A stretch of DNA of 64,000 nucleotides from Paraburkholderia tuberum STM678 (GCF_902833905.1 NZ_CADFGP010000034.1:28027-92026); one strand, 5' to 3'; counted from the first letter of the stretch, positions 8,788 to 18,333 are shown. The notes: generated from the sequence alone by a model not told the origin. A program made the numbers and translations.

Positions 8788-9636
8788 ATGGGAATCGCCG
8801 AACGAAAAAACCGCCAGAAGCAGGCACTGCGCGAACGCATCCTCGATGCCGCGCGGCGCATCGTCGTGGGCGAGGGCTTTGCCGCGCTGTCGATGCGCAA
8901 GATCGCTGACGCGATCGAATATTCGCCCGCCACGTTGTATCTGCATTTCGCGAGTCGCGACGACATCGCGCGGGCCTTGTGCGCCGAAGGCTACGCGCAG
9001 TTGCTCGCGACCTTCGTGCCGCTCGTGCAGATCGCGGATCCCGCCGAACGGCTGAAGGCGCTCGGGCGCGCGTACGTGGCGTTTGGCGTCGAGCATCCTG
9101 AAACGTACCGGCTGATTTTCATGGAGGACCCGAGCTATACCGGCGCGGCGCTCGGTGGCGGGGTGGGCACTGGCAAACACGACGGCAACACGGGCGACAC
9201 AAGCGCGAACGCCGGGACCGCTGGTTCGACCGCCTCCCTGGGCAACGCCGCCGGCGGCGTTGCCGACGACGATCCCGGCGACGCCGCGCTGCACATCATG
9301 ATCGACGCGCTCGACGAATTGCGAGCAGCGGGGCGTCTGTCGGCGTCGGTCGCATCGATGGAGCCGGCCATCTGGGCCGAGGCGTTGTGGGCGAGTCTGC
9401 ATGGCATCGTCGCGCTGAATCTCACGTGCCCGGTGTTTCCGAGCGCGCCGCTCGAGACGCTCGTCGGCGTGACGCTCGACGCATGGCTCGGTGTGCCGCA
9501 GGCCGTGGCGGCGGGCGCATCGAACAGCGCCGCAGTCCGCGGCAAAAAAACCGTCGCGCGGCGCCACGCCAAGTCGGCCGGCTCCACGGACCCGGCCCCC
9601 GAGCTCCCCACCAAACGCAAAGCGGCAGGCCCGTGA
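8788..9636 (+). CDS. TetR/AcrR-family transcriptional regulator
   Basis: A 282-residue DNA-binding repressor. The N-terminal HTH covers about residues 15-60 (RERILDAARRIVVGEG, MRKIADAIEYSPATLYLHF). The C-terminal ligand domain has a long low-complexity insert rich in Gly, Asn and Thr (about residues 120-160) that breaks the usual helical bundle, and a basic tail. The ATG at 8788 is used; the TTG at 8779 is an alternative. Likely represses itself and the divergent epimerase-like gene. Confidence 0.85.
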   Translation: MGIAERKNRQKQALRERILDAARRIVVGEGFAALSMRKIADAIEYSPATLYLHFASRDDIARALCAEGYAQLLATFVPLVQIADPAERLKALGRAYVAFGVEHPETYRLIFMEDPSYTGAALGGGVGTGKHDGNTGDTSANAGTAGSTASLGNAAGGVADDDPGDAALHIMIDALDELRAAGRLSASVASMEPAIWAEALWASLHGIVALNLTCPVFPSAPLETLVGVTLDAWLGVPQAVAAGASNSAAVRGKKTVARRHAKSAGSTDPAPELPTKRKAAGP

Positions 9637-9682
9637 TAACGTTCGGTTCCACCTCATGCCGCGCCGCCGCGCCCAGTTCTCC

Positions 9683-10819
9683 ATGTCCACGTCCGCCTTG
9701 CCCGCCACTAGCGACGAAATCGCGACCCACGTAGCCAACCGCATCGGTCTCATCGAACTGGAGCGGCCGAAAGCGCTGAACGCGCTGTCGACCGGCATGA
9801 TCCGCGCGATCCACGCGGCGCTCGACCAGTGGCGCGAGGACCCCGAGGTGCTGGCCGTCGTCGTGCGCAGCCGGCACGAGCGCGCGTTCTGCGCGGGCGG
9901 CGACATCCGCTTCATGTACGAAGCGGCGCAAACCGGCGACCAGGAGGCGCGCGATACATTCTTCAGCGAGGAATACCGGCTCAATCACGCGATCTTCGTG
10001 TATCCGAAGCCGTATATCGCGGTGATGAACGGCATCGTGATGGGCGGCGGCGTGGGCATTTCGCAGGGCGCACATCGCACCGGCGGCCTGCGGGTCGTCA
10101 CGCAATCGACGAAGATGGCGATGCCCGAAACCCGTATCGGCCTCTTTCCGGATGTCGGCGCGAGCTGGTATCTCGCGCGCACGCCCGGCGCGATCGGCCG
10201 CTATCTGGCGGTGACCGGCGAGACGATCGGCGCGGCCGACGCGCTGTACGCGGGCCTCGCCGATGCCTACATCGACGACGCGGCGTTGCCCGCGCTCGTC
10301 GATAGGTTGAGCCGCGAACCGTTCGAGCGCGGTGCTGATGTGGTTGCGTGCGTCGAGCGCGAGACGCTCGCGTATCAGGTCGCGCCGCGGCCCGAGGAGA
10401 GCGCGCTCGCGAAGGCGCGTACGTTGATCGACCGGCATTTCGCGCTGCCCGACGTCGCGCGGATACTCAAGTCGCTCGAACAGGAACGCGAGCGCGGTGG
10501 CGACGCGGCGGAGTGGGCCGAGCAGACGATCGCGGTGCTGCGCGAGCGCTCGCCGCTGTCGATGGCGGTCTCGCTCGAAGTGGTCACGCGCGCGGAAGGG
10601 TCGATGGCCGACGTGCTGCGCACTGATCTCGATCTGACGCGCTCGAGCTTTCTGCGCGGCGATACGGTGGAAGGCATTCGCGCACGCATCATCGATAAGG
10701 ACAACGCGCCGCGCTGGCGTTTCGCGCGCATCGAGGACGTCAACCGGGCCGATGTGGAGCAGATGTTCGACAGCCCGTGGCCGGCGAACGAGCACCCGCT
10801 GGGCGCTCTGCGCGGCTGA
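9683..10819 (+). CDS. Enoyl-CoA hydratase/isomerase family, 3-hydroxyisobutyryl-CoA hydrolase-like
   Basis: A 378-residue crotonase-fold enzyme. HERAFCAGGDIRFMYE and the oxyanion-hole region GGGVGISQGAHR are present, followed by MPETRIGLFPDVGASWYL, the signature of HIBYL-CoA hydrolases of valine catabolism. The length and C-terminal extension also fit this subgroup rather than true hydratases. ATG at 9683 is chosen; ATG at 9656 is possible. Confidence 0.85.
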   Translation: MSTSALPATSDEIATHVANRIGLIELERPKALNALSTGMIRAIHAALDQWREDPEVLAVVVRSRHERAFCAGGDIRFMYEAAQTGDQEARDTFFSEEYRLNHAIFVYPKPYIAVMNGIVMGGGVGISQGAHRTGGLRVVTQSTKMAMPETRIGLFPDVGASWYLARTPGAIGRYLAVTGETIGAADALYAGLADAYIDDAALPALVDRLSREPFERGADVVACVERETLAYQVAPRPEESALAKARTLIDRHFALPDVARILKSLEQERERGGDAAEWAEQTIAVLRERSPLSMAVSLEVVTRAEGSMADVLRTDLDLTRSSFLRGDTVEGIRARIIDKDNAPRWRFARIEDVNRADVEQMFDSPWPANEHPLGALRG

Positions 10820-10883
10820 ACGCGCGGCCTCGCGAACCCGCCCGCGCGAATCTACGCGTTGCGCGAATTCATGTTCGCCGCGC

Positions 10884-11309
10884 TTATTCCTCTGCCTCGC
10901 TCGCCATGAACGCGCGCATGAACACGAGCGCACCCCAGCCCCACATCGCGTTCGCCGTGAAGCCCACCGCGAGGCGCGGCAGCATGTTGCCGCTCGGCCA
11001 GATGCCGCGCAGCGGATCGACGACGAATACGCTCGCCGCCGTCAGCACGATGCCGCCGAACACGAACGCGGGTACCCACGGCGCGCGCCGATGCGGCGCG
11101 ACGCGCAGCAGCCAGGCCATCAGCACGGCCCAGCACGCGCTCCAGATTGCGTTCGCGATGAACTCAGGCAGGCCGAGCGGCAAAAACGGCGCGGTCGAAA
11201 AACCGCTGGGGTCGATCATGCCGGCAGCGTGCATCAGCGCCAGCGTCGATTCGCGAAAGAACAAAGAAGCCAGAAAACCGGCGACGAACGGCAGAATAAT
11301 TTTTTGCAT
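10884..11309 (-). CDS. Small integral membrane protein
   Basis: 141 residues with three to four hydrophobic helices (IILPFVAGFLASLFF; FIANAIWSACWAVLMAWLL; AFVFGGIVLTAASVFVV; MWGWGALVFMRAF). No family recognised. Start at 11309 is uncertain because no ribosome site is evident. Confidence 0.55.
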   Translation of the reverse strand: MQKIILPFVAGFLASLFFRESTLALMHAAGMIDPSGFSTAPFLPLGLPEFIANAIWSACWAVLMAWLLRVAPHRRAPWVPAFVFGGIVLTAASVFVVDPLRGIWPSGNMLPRLAVGFTANAMWGWGALVFMRAFMASEAEE

Positions 11310-11837
11310 GCATTGCACCGGCAACGTACAGGCGACTCGCAAGACCTGTACCGGGTGATTGGAAACGAGCGCCATTATATCGACCGGGGTTGGGCGGCCG
11401 GGGCCGCGTGTGTAAAGCGCAACAACCGTATGCGGTAGAACCGGGCTAATCACGAAAGCGGAAATCCTAAGCTCAATAAAATCGTTCAAAAGCCGCGGAC
11501 CGCTCCATAGACTGTTTCCTCATGCAGACGGCTCGGGTGTCGCCGTCGTCCGATAAATCGAGCGCATCACGCGCACGTTGGTCGAGGAAAGCCGTCGCAA
11601 TGTCGAGCCTCACACCGAATCTCCGTTGTCGCAGGGCTCACGCGCGGTCGTGTTCGCGGTGTCGTCCGCCAGGCGCATAGCCTTTCGATTTGACGCAGTT
11701 GCCGATGGCCTGAGTCCATCGTCCGTTTCTCAATCCTTCAACGCGTCGCAGCGCTTTGCCGGTTGCCGGCTCGATGCGCGCGGTCGGCGCTCGCGCTCAC
11801 CGTTTTCGTTACGTCAGGAACAGGCAGGAGTAACAAC
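11310..11837. other. Long intergenic region upstream of the sulfonate operon
   Basis: About 530 bases with no convincing gene. It must contain the promoter of ssuD. No ssuA or ssuE gene is found here, although both often accompany ssuDCB. Confidence 0.45.
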
Positions 11838-12998
11838 ATGAATGTGTTCTGGTTCATTCCGACTCACGGCGACAGTCGCTATCTCGGTACGTCCCAAGGC
11901 GCACGCGCAGCCGACTACGACTACTTCCGGCAGATCGCCGTCGCCGCCGACACGCTCGGCTACGAGGGCGTGCTGCTGCCGACCGGCCGCTCGTGCGAGG
12001 ACGCCTGGGTCGTCGCGTCGAGCCTGATTGCCGTGACGCAGCGGCTGAAGTTCCTCGTCGCGATTCGCCCGGGGCTGTCGTCGCCGGGACTCGCCGCGCG
12101 TATGGCGGCGACGTTCGACCGGCTGTCGAACGGGCGTCTGTTGATCAACGTGGTGACGGGCGGCGACGCGGCCGAACTGGCCGGCGACGGCGTGTTCGTC
12201 GATCACGACACGCGCTACGAAATCACCGACGAATTCCTGCATATCTGGCGCAAGCTGCTCGCCGCGTCGCACAGCAACGAAGCGATCGATTTCGACGGCA
12301 AGCATTTGCGGTCGAAGGGCGGCAAGGCGCTATATCCGCCGGTGCAAAACCCGCATCCGCCGCTGTGGTTCGGCGGCTCGTCGGCGGCCGCGCACGATAT
12401 CGCGGCCGAGCACATCGACACCTATCTGACGTGGGGCGAGCCGCCCGAAGCGGTCGCGAAGAAGATCGCCGACATTCGCGCACGCGCCGCGGCGCGCGGC
12501 CGGCGAATCCGCTTCGGCATCCGTCTGCACGTGATCGTGCGCGAGACCGAGGAGGAAGCGTGGGCCGCGGCCGACAAGCTGATCAGCAAGCTCGACGACG
12601 ACACGGTCGCGCGTGCGCAGGCGTCGTTCGCGAAGATGGATTCGGAAGGGCAGCGCCGTATGGCCGCGCTGCACGGCGGCAAGCGCGGCGGGCGCGAGCA
12701 GCTCGAGGTCTATCCGAACCTGTGGGCGGGCGTGGGGCTCGTGCGCGGCGGCGCGGGCACCGCGCTGGTCGGCAGTCCGGAGCAGGTGGCCGCGCGTATG
12801 AAGGAGTACGCTGCGCTCGGCATCGAGACGTTCATCCTGTCGGGCTATCCGCATCTCGAGGAATCCTACCGCTTCGCCGAACTCGTGTTTCCGCTGCTGC
12901 CGCAACGCTTCAGCAAGGTTGCCAACGGGCCGTTGTCGGGGCCGTTCGGCGAAATCGTCGGCACCAGCTATCTGCCGAAGGCGGCGAGCGCGAGTTGA
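11838..12998 (+). CDS. ssuD: FMNH2-dependent alkanesulfonate monooxygenase
   Basis: Releases sulfite from alkanesulfonates using reduced FMN from an NAD(P)H:FMN reductase. The 386-residue protein starts MNVFWFIPTHGDSRYLGT, with LGYEGVLLPTGRSCEDAW (containing the active-site Cys/Arg region), LKFLVAIRPG and LINVVTGGD, all diagnostic of SsuD. Ribosome site CAGGAG precedes the ATG by 7 bases. First gene of ssuDCB; its flavin reductase partner is not in the window. Confidence 0.95.
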   Translation: MNVFWFIPTHGDSRYLGTSQGARAADYDYFRQIAVAADTLGYEGVLLPTGRSCEDAWVVASSLIAVTQRLKFLVAIRPGLSSPGLAARMAATFDRLSNGRLLINVVTGGDAAELAGDGVFVDHDTRYEITDEFLHIWRKLLAASHSNEAIDFDGKHLRSKGGKALYPPVQNPHPPLWFGGSSAAAHDIAAEHIDTYLTWGEPPEAVAKKIADIRARAAARGRRIRFGIRLHVIVRETEEEAWAAADKLISKLDDDTVARAQASFAKMDSEGQRRMAALHGGKRGGREQLEVYPNLWAGVGLVRGGAGTALVGSPEQVAARMKEYAALGIETFILSGYPHLEESYRFAELVFPLLPQRFSKVANGPLSGPFGEIVGTSYLPKAASAS

Positions 12999-13072
12999 GC
13001 GCGCCCATAGCATGGGTCGCGCGGCTTGCGCGACACGCGCACGACGATCGACAGGCAAGGAGAAAAGCCAAC

Positions 13073-13921
13073 ATGAGTGATACCACTTTGAGCGCGGGAA
13101 CGGCGGCAACCCCGCAGCCCGCGTCGACGACGCGCGCTGCCGCGCTGCGCCGTTTCGGCGCGCACCTGCTGCCGTGGCTCGCGCCGATCGGGATCCTGCT
13201 CGCGTGGGAAATCGCCGCGCGCAGCGGAGCGCTGTCGACGCGCGTGCTGCCCGAGCCGCTCGCGGTCGTGAAGGCCGCATGGTCGCTGATCCAGTCCGGC
13301 GAAATGTGGGCCGACGTGAAGGTCAGCACCTGGCGCGCGGTGTCGGGCTTCGCGATCGGCGGCGGCATCGGTCTGATGCTCGGACTGGCGACGGGTCTCT
13401 TCAAACCCGCGGAAATCGTGCTCGATTCGACCGTACAGATGATCCGCAACATTCCCGCGCTCGCGATGATTCCGCTCGTGATCCTGTGGTTCGGCATCGA
13501 GGAACAAGCGAAGGTGTTCCTCGTCGCGCTCGGCGTGTTCTTCCCGGTCTATGTGAACACGTTTCACGGCATCCGTTCGGTCGACGCGAACCTGACCGAG
13601 ATGGCGCGCAGCTATGGCGTCAAAGGTTTCGCGCTGTACCGCCACGTGATTCTGCCGGGTGCGCTGCCGTCGATCCTGGTCGGCGTGCGTTTCGCGTTCG
13701 GTCTGATGTGGGTCACGCTGATCGTCGCCGAGACCATTTCCGCGCAATCGGGCATCGGCTACATGACGATGAACGCGCGCGAATTCCTGCAAACCGATGT
13801 GGTGGTGGTCGGCATTCTGCTGTACGCGGCGCTCGGCAAACTCGCGGACATGCTCGCGAAGAGCCTCGAGCGCGTGTCGCTGCGCTGGCATCCGGCCTAT
13901 CAGCGAGGAGCAAAAGCATGA
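13073..13921 (+). CDS. ssuC: Aliphatic sulfonate ABC transporter permease
   Basis: A 282-residue inner-membrane permease with about six helices and the EAA-type cytoplasmic loop (EMARSYGVKGFALYRHVILP) that docks the ATPase. An AAGGAGA ribosome site precedes the ATG. Its stop overlaps the ssuB start (ATGA), indicating translational coupling. Confidence 0.93.
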   Translation: MSDTTLSAGTAATPQPASTTRAAALRRFGAHLLPWLAPIGILLAWEIAARSGALSTRVLPEPLAVVKAAWSLIQSGEMWADVKVSTWRAVSGFAIGGGIGLMLGLATGLFKPAEIVLDSTVQMIRNIPALAMIPLVILWFGIEEQAKVFLVALGVFFPVYVNTFHGIRSVDANLTEMARSYGVKGFALYRHVILPGALPSILVGVRFAFGLMWVTLIVAETISAQSGIGYMTMNAREFLQTDVVVVGILLYAALGKLADMLAKSLERVSLRWHPAYQRGAKA

Positions 13922-14937
13922 GCGCAACGACGCTATCGACGACGTTCGGCGGTATCGCGGGCAGCGATCTCGAGACCGAACTCGCGCAGCCGCGGCTCGC
14001 GGATCACGACGCGAACGAGGCTGCGGAGGTCGAGCGGGACGGGGCGGCCGGGACTCATCACGGCTCGCAAGCCGGCTTGCAAGCCGCTCCCGCGCTGGCC
14101 CGCAGCGACGCGCGCCCGGCGAGCGACTACGCGGTGCAATTGCGCGGCGTCGGCAAGCGCTATGGCGAGCGCGAGGTGCTGTCGGGCTTCGATCTGTCGA
14201 TCGAGCGGGGCAGCTTCGTCGCGATCGTCGGCCGCAGCGGTTGCGGCAAGTCGACCTTGCTGCGGCTCGTCGCGGGTCTCGAGGAAGCCAGCTCGGGCGT
14301 GCTCGAAAAGCGCGCCGGGAACGGCGGTCCGCTCGACACCCGCATCATGTTTCAGGATGCGCGTCTGCTGCCGTGGAAAAGCGTGCTGCAAAACGTGATG
14401 CTCGGCCTCGGCCGCGGCGCGCGCGACGATGCGCGCGCGGTGCTCGCCGAAGTCGGCTTGCTCGAACGCGCGAACGACTGGCCCGCGCAACTATCGGGCG
14501 GTCAGCGGCAGCGCGTCGCGCTCGCGCGGGCGCTCGTGCATCGTCCGCAATTGCTGCTGCTCGACGAGCCGCTCGGCGCGCTCGATGCGTTGACGCGCAT
14601 CGAAATGCACGCGCTGATCGAAAGGCTGTGGCGCGAGCATCGCTTCACCGCGCTGCTCGTCACGCATGACGTGCACGAAGCCGTCGCGCTCGGCGAGCGG
14701 ATTCTGCTGATCGAGGAAGGCCGCATCGCGCTCGATCAGCCGGTCGCGCTCGCACGTCCGCGCGCGCGGGCGTCGGCGGGCTTCGCCGCACTCGAAGACC
14801 ACGTGCTGCAACGCGTGCTGAACAACGCGCCGAACAACGACACGCTGGCGCATCGCGCGTATCAGCCCTATGACCCGTATGGCTTGCCCGAACCCTGCCG
14901 TCTCACGCGGCCGACCGAAGTGCGCTGGGCCGTCTGA
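13918..14937 (+). CDS. ssuB: Aliphatic sulfonate ABC transporter ATP-binding protein
   Basis: A 339-residue ATPase, longer than usual because of about 70 polar residues before the ABC domain. Walker A GRSGCGKST is at residues 105-113, signature LSGGQRQR, Walker B LLLLDEPLG and the switch H in VTHDVHEA follow. The C-terminus also has a tail with NNAPNNDT. The start overlaps ssuC by ATGA. Confidence 0.93.
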   Translation: MSATTLSTTFGGIAGSDLETELAQPRLADHDANEAAEVERDGAAGTHHGSQAGLQAAPALARSDARPASDYAVQLRGVGKRYGEREVLSGFDLSIERGSFVAIVGRSGCGKSTLLRLVAGLEEASSGVLEKRAGNGGPLDTRIMFQDARLLPWKSVLQNVMLGLGRGARDDARAVLAEVGLLERANDWPAQLSGGQRQRVALARALVHRPQLLLLDEPLGALDALTRIEMHALIERLWREHRFTALLVTHDVHEAVALGERILLIEEGRIALDQPVALARPRARASAGFAALEDHVLQRVLNNAPNNDTLAHRAYQPYDPYGLPEPCRLTRPTEVRWAV

Positions 14938-14994
14938 GTTTTCCTGGCAAATCGATCCGATCTGTTACCAACTGCTTCTATGGAGTGATCTGAA

Positions 14995-15210
14995 ATGAGC
15001 ATTTCCGCCATCAACGTGCGCAATCAGTTCAAAGGCAAGGTCAAGGAAATCATCCGCGGCTCGGTGGTGTCCGAGGTTGACGGAGAGACGCCGTTCGGTA
15101 TCGTCACGTCGGTGATCACGACGCGCTCGGTCGACGAACTCGAACTGAAAGTCGGCTCGGAGGTGGTCGCGCTCGTGAAGTCGACCGAGGTGTCGATCGC
15201 GCGGCTTTGA
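14995..15210 (+). CDS. ssuF: Molybdopterin/TOBE-domain binding protein, SsuF-like
   Basis: 71 residues forming a single TOBE/Mop domain (SAINVRNQFKGKVKEI..., VTSVITTRSVDELEL, STEVSIARL). Such small proteins bind molybdate or molybdopterin. In Pseudomonas putida a gene of this type, ssuF, closes the sulfonate operon, matching this position 57 bp after ssuB. Its role in sulfonate use is not established by sequence. Confidence 0.75.
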   Translation: MSISAINVRNQFKGKVKEIIRGSVVSEVDGETPFGIVTSVITTRSVDELELKVGSEVVALVKSTEVSIARL

Positions 15211-15245
15211 TGACGCTCCGCCAATGCGAGCGGCGTGCGCAGCGG

Positions 15246-15506
15246 CTATTTCGCGTTTGCGCCGCTTGCGGGCGGCTCGTGCGACATGTGGTCGTTGGTT
15301 GGCTTCGCCGGCCGCTTGATCGGCATGTTGTCCGGGTTGCTCGAACTGCCGGCGCCCGAGGCGGCCTCGGGCGGTTTGGCCATCGGCGCATGGCTGTCCG
15401 GCGGCGCGCTGGGCGCCGTCTGCGCGACGGCGCTCGCGCCGCTCGCGAAGAGCGCCGCGAGCGCGGCGGCGGTGGCCGTCAACGTGGCCCAATTGCCTCG
15501 CTTCAT
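15246..15506 (-). CDS. Small exported hypothetical protein
   Basis: 86 residues: a signal peptide (MKRGNWATLTATAAALAALF...ASA) followed by a Pro/Ala/Ser-rich low-complexity mature part. A strong AGGAGA site lies 6 bases before the ATG. No family recognised. Confidence 0.6.
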   Translation of the reverse strand: MKRGNWATLTATAAALAALFASGASAVAQTAPSAPPDSHAPMAKPPEAASGAGSSSNPDNMPIKRPAKPTNDHMSHEPPASGANAK

Positions 15507-15745
15507 GTCGTTCTCCTTGGATGTCGCGTGCCGTCTGCAGACACGCGGCTGTGTGCACGATTAGCTAGTAGCAGGCCGCGTTCCGGGGCCGCTGCTGGCG
15601 CGTTGAGGCGTGCTCCTAACGGTCACGCCGGTTTCAGACGCCGATTGCCAGGCTCGGCGCTCCGGGGAGCGGGCTCGTCACGCGCACACCTGCATCCGCC
15701 GATGAAACTTGCTACGATGAATTGAGCATTCCGACGGAGACGGCC

Positions 15746-15943
15746 ATGTCGAAGTCCTTGAGTCCTGAAGCGGTCGAAGCGTTGCGGCGTCTGAACGACG
15801 TCGGCGTCGGACAGACGGCGCCCGAAGTCGCGCAGTCCGTTGCGGCGGAGTTGCTGGCATGCGACCTGGTTGCCGAAGCGGGCAGCGGTGGGGTCGAAAT
15901 CAACTGCAACGGCCGGCAGTATCTTTCCGGCGATTGCAACTGA
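15746..15943 (+). CDS. Small hypothetical protein
   Basis: 65 residues, acidic, with GGAG 6 bases before the ATG. Ends CNGRQYLSGDCN. An in-frame TTG at 15722 is less likely. Function unknown. Confidence 0.5.
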   Translation: MSKSLSPEAVEALRRLNDVGVGQTAPEVAQSVAAELLACDLVAEAGSGGVEINCNGRQYLSGDCN

Positions 15944-16090
15944 TCCGCTGATCGGCGGCCGGCCGCACGGCCGGTGTGTAGAGCGAGGCGGCGCGTCGCG
16001 GGTGAGCCGCGAGCAGGTGATTGGCCAGCGCGACGCCAGCTGGACGCGCGCGTCCGCCTACCCGCGATCAGCGAAACCACGGAGACGAGC

Positions 16091-16333
16091 ATGGAGCCGA
16101 AGGGCGTCGACATGGGCGACTATCAGGCGCGCTATGGCGACTACGACATCGAGGTGGCGGTGGAACAGGTACTGACCGGCGTCAAGGCGCATTTCCGGGT
16201 GCTGCGCGACGATTCGACGGTGGTCGACTGGCAGCTCGTGCATATCGATAGCTTGTGGTCCACCGAGCATGCGGCCGCCGAGGCGACTTTTCGCGCGGCG
16301 CGCGAATTGATCGATGCGGGGCTGGCGAGTTAG
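16091..16333 (+). CDS. Small hypothetical protein
   Basis: 80 residues with GGAG 6 bases before the ATG. Mixed alpha/beta composition (GDYDIEVAVEQVLTGVKAHF, then a C-terminal helix). No motif recognised. Confidence 0.55.
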   Translation: MEPKGVDMGDYQARYGDYDIEVAVEQVLTGVKAHFRVLRDDSTVVDWQLVHIDSLWSTEHAAAEATFRAARELIDAGLAS

Positions 16334-16557
16334 ACGCGGATAGCCGCGTTGCGACGGAAGGGGACGTCGTGTTCGGATGAGGCAAGGAAGCGGCAGGCGC
16401 ACGAGACAACGGTTGCAAACCGAACGCTACCCGGGCAACGTACCGGATACCACGGCTGCCGTAAATGCAACTAGGCGCCGGCATCGATACTGCATGCGCG
16501 GCGCCCAGTTTGATCGCTGCCTTCAGAGGCAGCGGATCTGACGGTACTGCTGGCGGC

Positions 16558-16827
16558 TTAGTGGCCGAAGAACACCGATTGCGGACCCGACGTGGGTTCG
16601 GTGCGCGTGCCCGATTGCGTCGACACGCTATTCACGCCGCCGTATGCATTCGATTGCGCGTTGGCGCGTTCAGCAGCGACGGTCTGCGCGTTCTGGCCTT
16701 GTTGCGAAGCCGGCGCGCCAACCGACGGACGGTAGTACGGTGCCGGACCATAGCCGCTGGCGAAAGCGGGAGCGGCGATAGAGGCAGAAGCGGCAACCAG
16801 CAGGGCGGCGATAAACTTGGTCTTCAT
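16558..16827 (-). CDS. Small secreted protein
   Basis: 89 residues: signal peptide MKTKFIAALLVAASASIAAP with cleavage near AFA-SGYG, then a Gln/Asn/Ser-rich disordered mature part. GGAG precedes the ATG. Typical of short exported proteins in Burkholderia; function unknown. Confidence 0.65.
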   Translation of the reverse strand: MKTKFIAALLVAASASIAAPAFASGYGPAPYYRPSVGAPASQQGQNAQTVAAERANAQSNAYGGVNSVSTQSGTRTEPTSGPQSVFFGH

Positions 16828-17124
16828 GGTAGGACTCCGATAACGTTTCGTCTGCATTTCAGGAAGATGTTGCAGGAGCCAGTGAACCAGGTGTCTGCAA
16901 CCTCGATGGAAGCCAGTGTATACCCCTACTATTGAAAATTTGTGCCGATAATCTGAAATTACTATTCCCGACGAAGAAACAATCGTTCAGACGTACGCGC
17001 CGCAAGGCGGACCGGTGAACCGGCCCTATTGGCCAAGCGGTTTTTGAGAGGCGGAAGAAGGCGGGAAGGGGTGATTGCAGTGCGGAAAACCGCACAGAAA
17101 TCATGGAAAACGCAGAAGGCCGTC
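16828..17124. other. Intergenic region before the tRNA-His unit
   Basis: About 300 bases holding the promoter of the upstream leftward gene; no convincing gene, only short frames lacking ribosome sites. Confidence 0.4.
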
Positions 17125-17166
17125 AGCAAAACAAAAACGGCGTTGTGATTGCTCACAACGCCGTTT
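17125..17166 (-). terminator. Rho-independent terminator of tRNA-His
   Basis: A perfect 14-base stem (AAACGGCGTTGTGA at 17135-17148 against 17153-17166) with a 4-base loop. On the minus strand it is followed by a T-rich tract, just downstream of tRNA-His. Confidence 0.9.
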
Positions 17167-17178
17167 GCTTGAATTCTG

Positions 17179-17255
17179 TGGGGTGGCTGATGGGACTCGA
17201 ACCCACGACGACAGGAATCACAATCCTGGACTCTACCAACTGAGCTACAGCCACC
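17179..17255 (-). tRNA. tRNA-His (GTG)
   Basis: Cloverleaf with anticodon GTG, encoded CCA, and the extra 5' G(-1) paired to C73 that identifies tRNA-His. The T arm GTGGGTTCGAGTCCCAT is intact. Confidence 0.97.
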
Positions 17256-17343
17256 ACTAACATCCGCTTGACTTGCTCTAAAAACCTGTCTCGCCGACGA
17301 AGAAACGAGATTATAGGGACTAGATGGTGGTTTGCCTAGTCCT

Positions 17344-18333
17344 TTATTCAAAAATTTCGATGGGCTCGCGCAGATGCTGTCTTGCTTCGTCGAAGATGGT
17401 CAGATCACGGGCCGCAAGTCGCTTGCTGTCGGACAAAACTCGACGCCAACCACGCGCACCCGCTTCGCCGCGATACAGCCCAAGCGCATGGCGCATGATC
17501 GCGCCGAGATAGGTGCCGCGCGCCATTTCGGTCGCGCAATACTCGATCAGTTTCGCTTCGACCTGCTCGCGCGTCAGAGGCGCCTGCGCGGAGCCATAGA
17601 AGCGCGCGTCGACATCGGCGAGCAGGTAGGGGTTGTGATACGCCTCGCGCCCGAGCATCACGCCGTCGACGTGCTGAAGATGCGCGTCGACTTCGTCGAG
17701 CGTCTTGATACCGCCATTGATGACGATTTCCAACTGCGGAAAATCGCGCTTCAACTGATACGCGTAGTCGTACTTGAGCGGCGGAATCTCGCGGTTTTCC
17801 TTCGGGCTCAGGCCCTTCAGTATCGCGTTGCGCGCATGAACGATAAAGACCTCACAGCCGGCTTGCGCGATCGTGCCGACAAAATCGCGGACGAAGCCGT
17901 ATTCGTCGACCGTATCGACGCCGATGCGGTGCTTGACCGTGACTGGCACCGATACGACGTCGCGCATCGCCTTCACGCAATCGGCGACGAGTTGCGGCTC
18001 GTTCATCAGGCATGCGCCGAACGCGCCGCGTTGTACGCGCTCGGATGGGCAGCCGCAATTCAGGTTGATTTCGTCATAGCCCCATTGCTCGCCGAGCTTA
18101 GCCGAACGCGCGAGATCGTCGGCCTCGCTGCCGCCGAGTTGCAGCGCGACTGGCGCTTCGTCGGGCGTGAATGCGAGATGACGCGGCACGTCGCCATGCA
18201 GCAGCGCGCCGGTCGTCACCATTTCCGTGTAAAGCCAGGTATGGCGCGAAATCATTCGATGCAGCGAGCGGCAATGACGATCCGTCCAGTCCATCATCGG
18301 TGCCACAGAAATGCGGCGAGGGCTTGAATTCAT
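17344..18333 (-). CDS. dusA: tRNA-dihydrouridine(20/20a) synthase DusA
   Basis: Reduces uridine 20/20a in the tRNA D-loop with FMN and NADPH. The 329-residue protein has RISVAPMMDWTDRHCR near the N-terminus, the catalytic-cysteine loop NCGCPSERVQRGAFGACLM, and VTVKHRIGVD. The integrase starts 139 bp upstream on the other strand, so the prophage probably entered the 5' end of this gene and restored it; the first dozen codons may therefore be phage-derived. Confidence 0.95.
   Translation of the reverse strand: MNSSPRRISVAPMMDWTDRHCRSLHRMISRHTWLYTEMVTTGALLHGDVPRHLAFTPDEAPVALQLGGSEADDLARSAKLGEQWGYDEINLNCGCPSERVQRGAFGACLMNEPQLVADCVKAMRDVVSVPVTVKHRIGVDTVDEYGFVRDFVGTIAQAGCEVFIVHARNAILKGLSPKENREIPPLKYDYAYQLKRDFPQLEIVINGGIKTLDEVDAHLQHVDGVMLGREAYHNPYLLADVDARFYGSAQAPLTREQVEAKLIEYCATEMARGTYLGAIMRHALGLYRGEAGARGWRRVLSDSKRLAARDLTIFDEARQHLREPIEIFE

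Noticed and set aside
9422..10933. Long minus-strand open frame (503 codons) over the TetR 3' end and the HIBYL-CoA hydrolase-like gene
   Set aside because: Arg/Ala/His-rich translation without domains, typical of antisense frames in high-GC DNA; the plus-strand genes have clear families.
11993..13072. Plus-strand frame running through ssuD into ssuC
   Set aside because: Only its last part is SsuC; the upstream segment is an out-of-frame reading of ssuD and Arg-rich.
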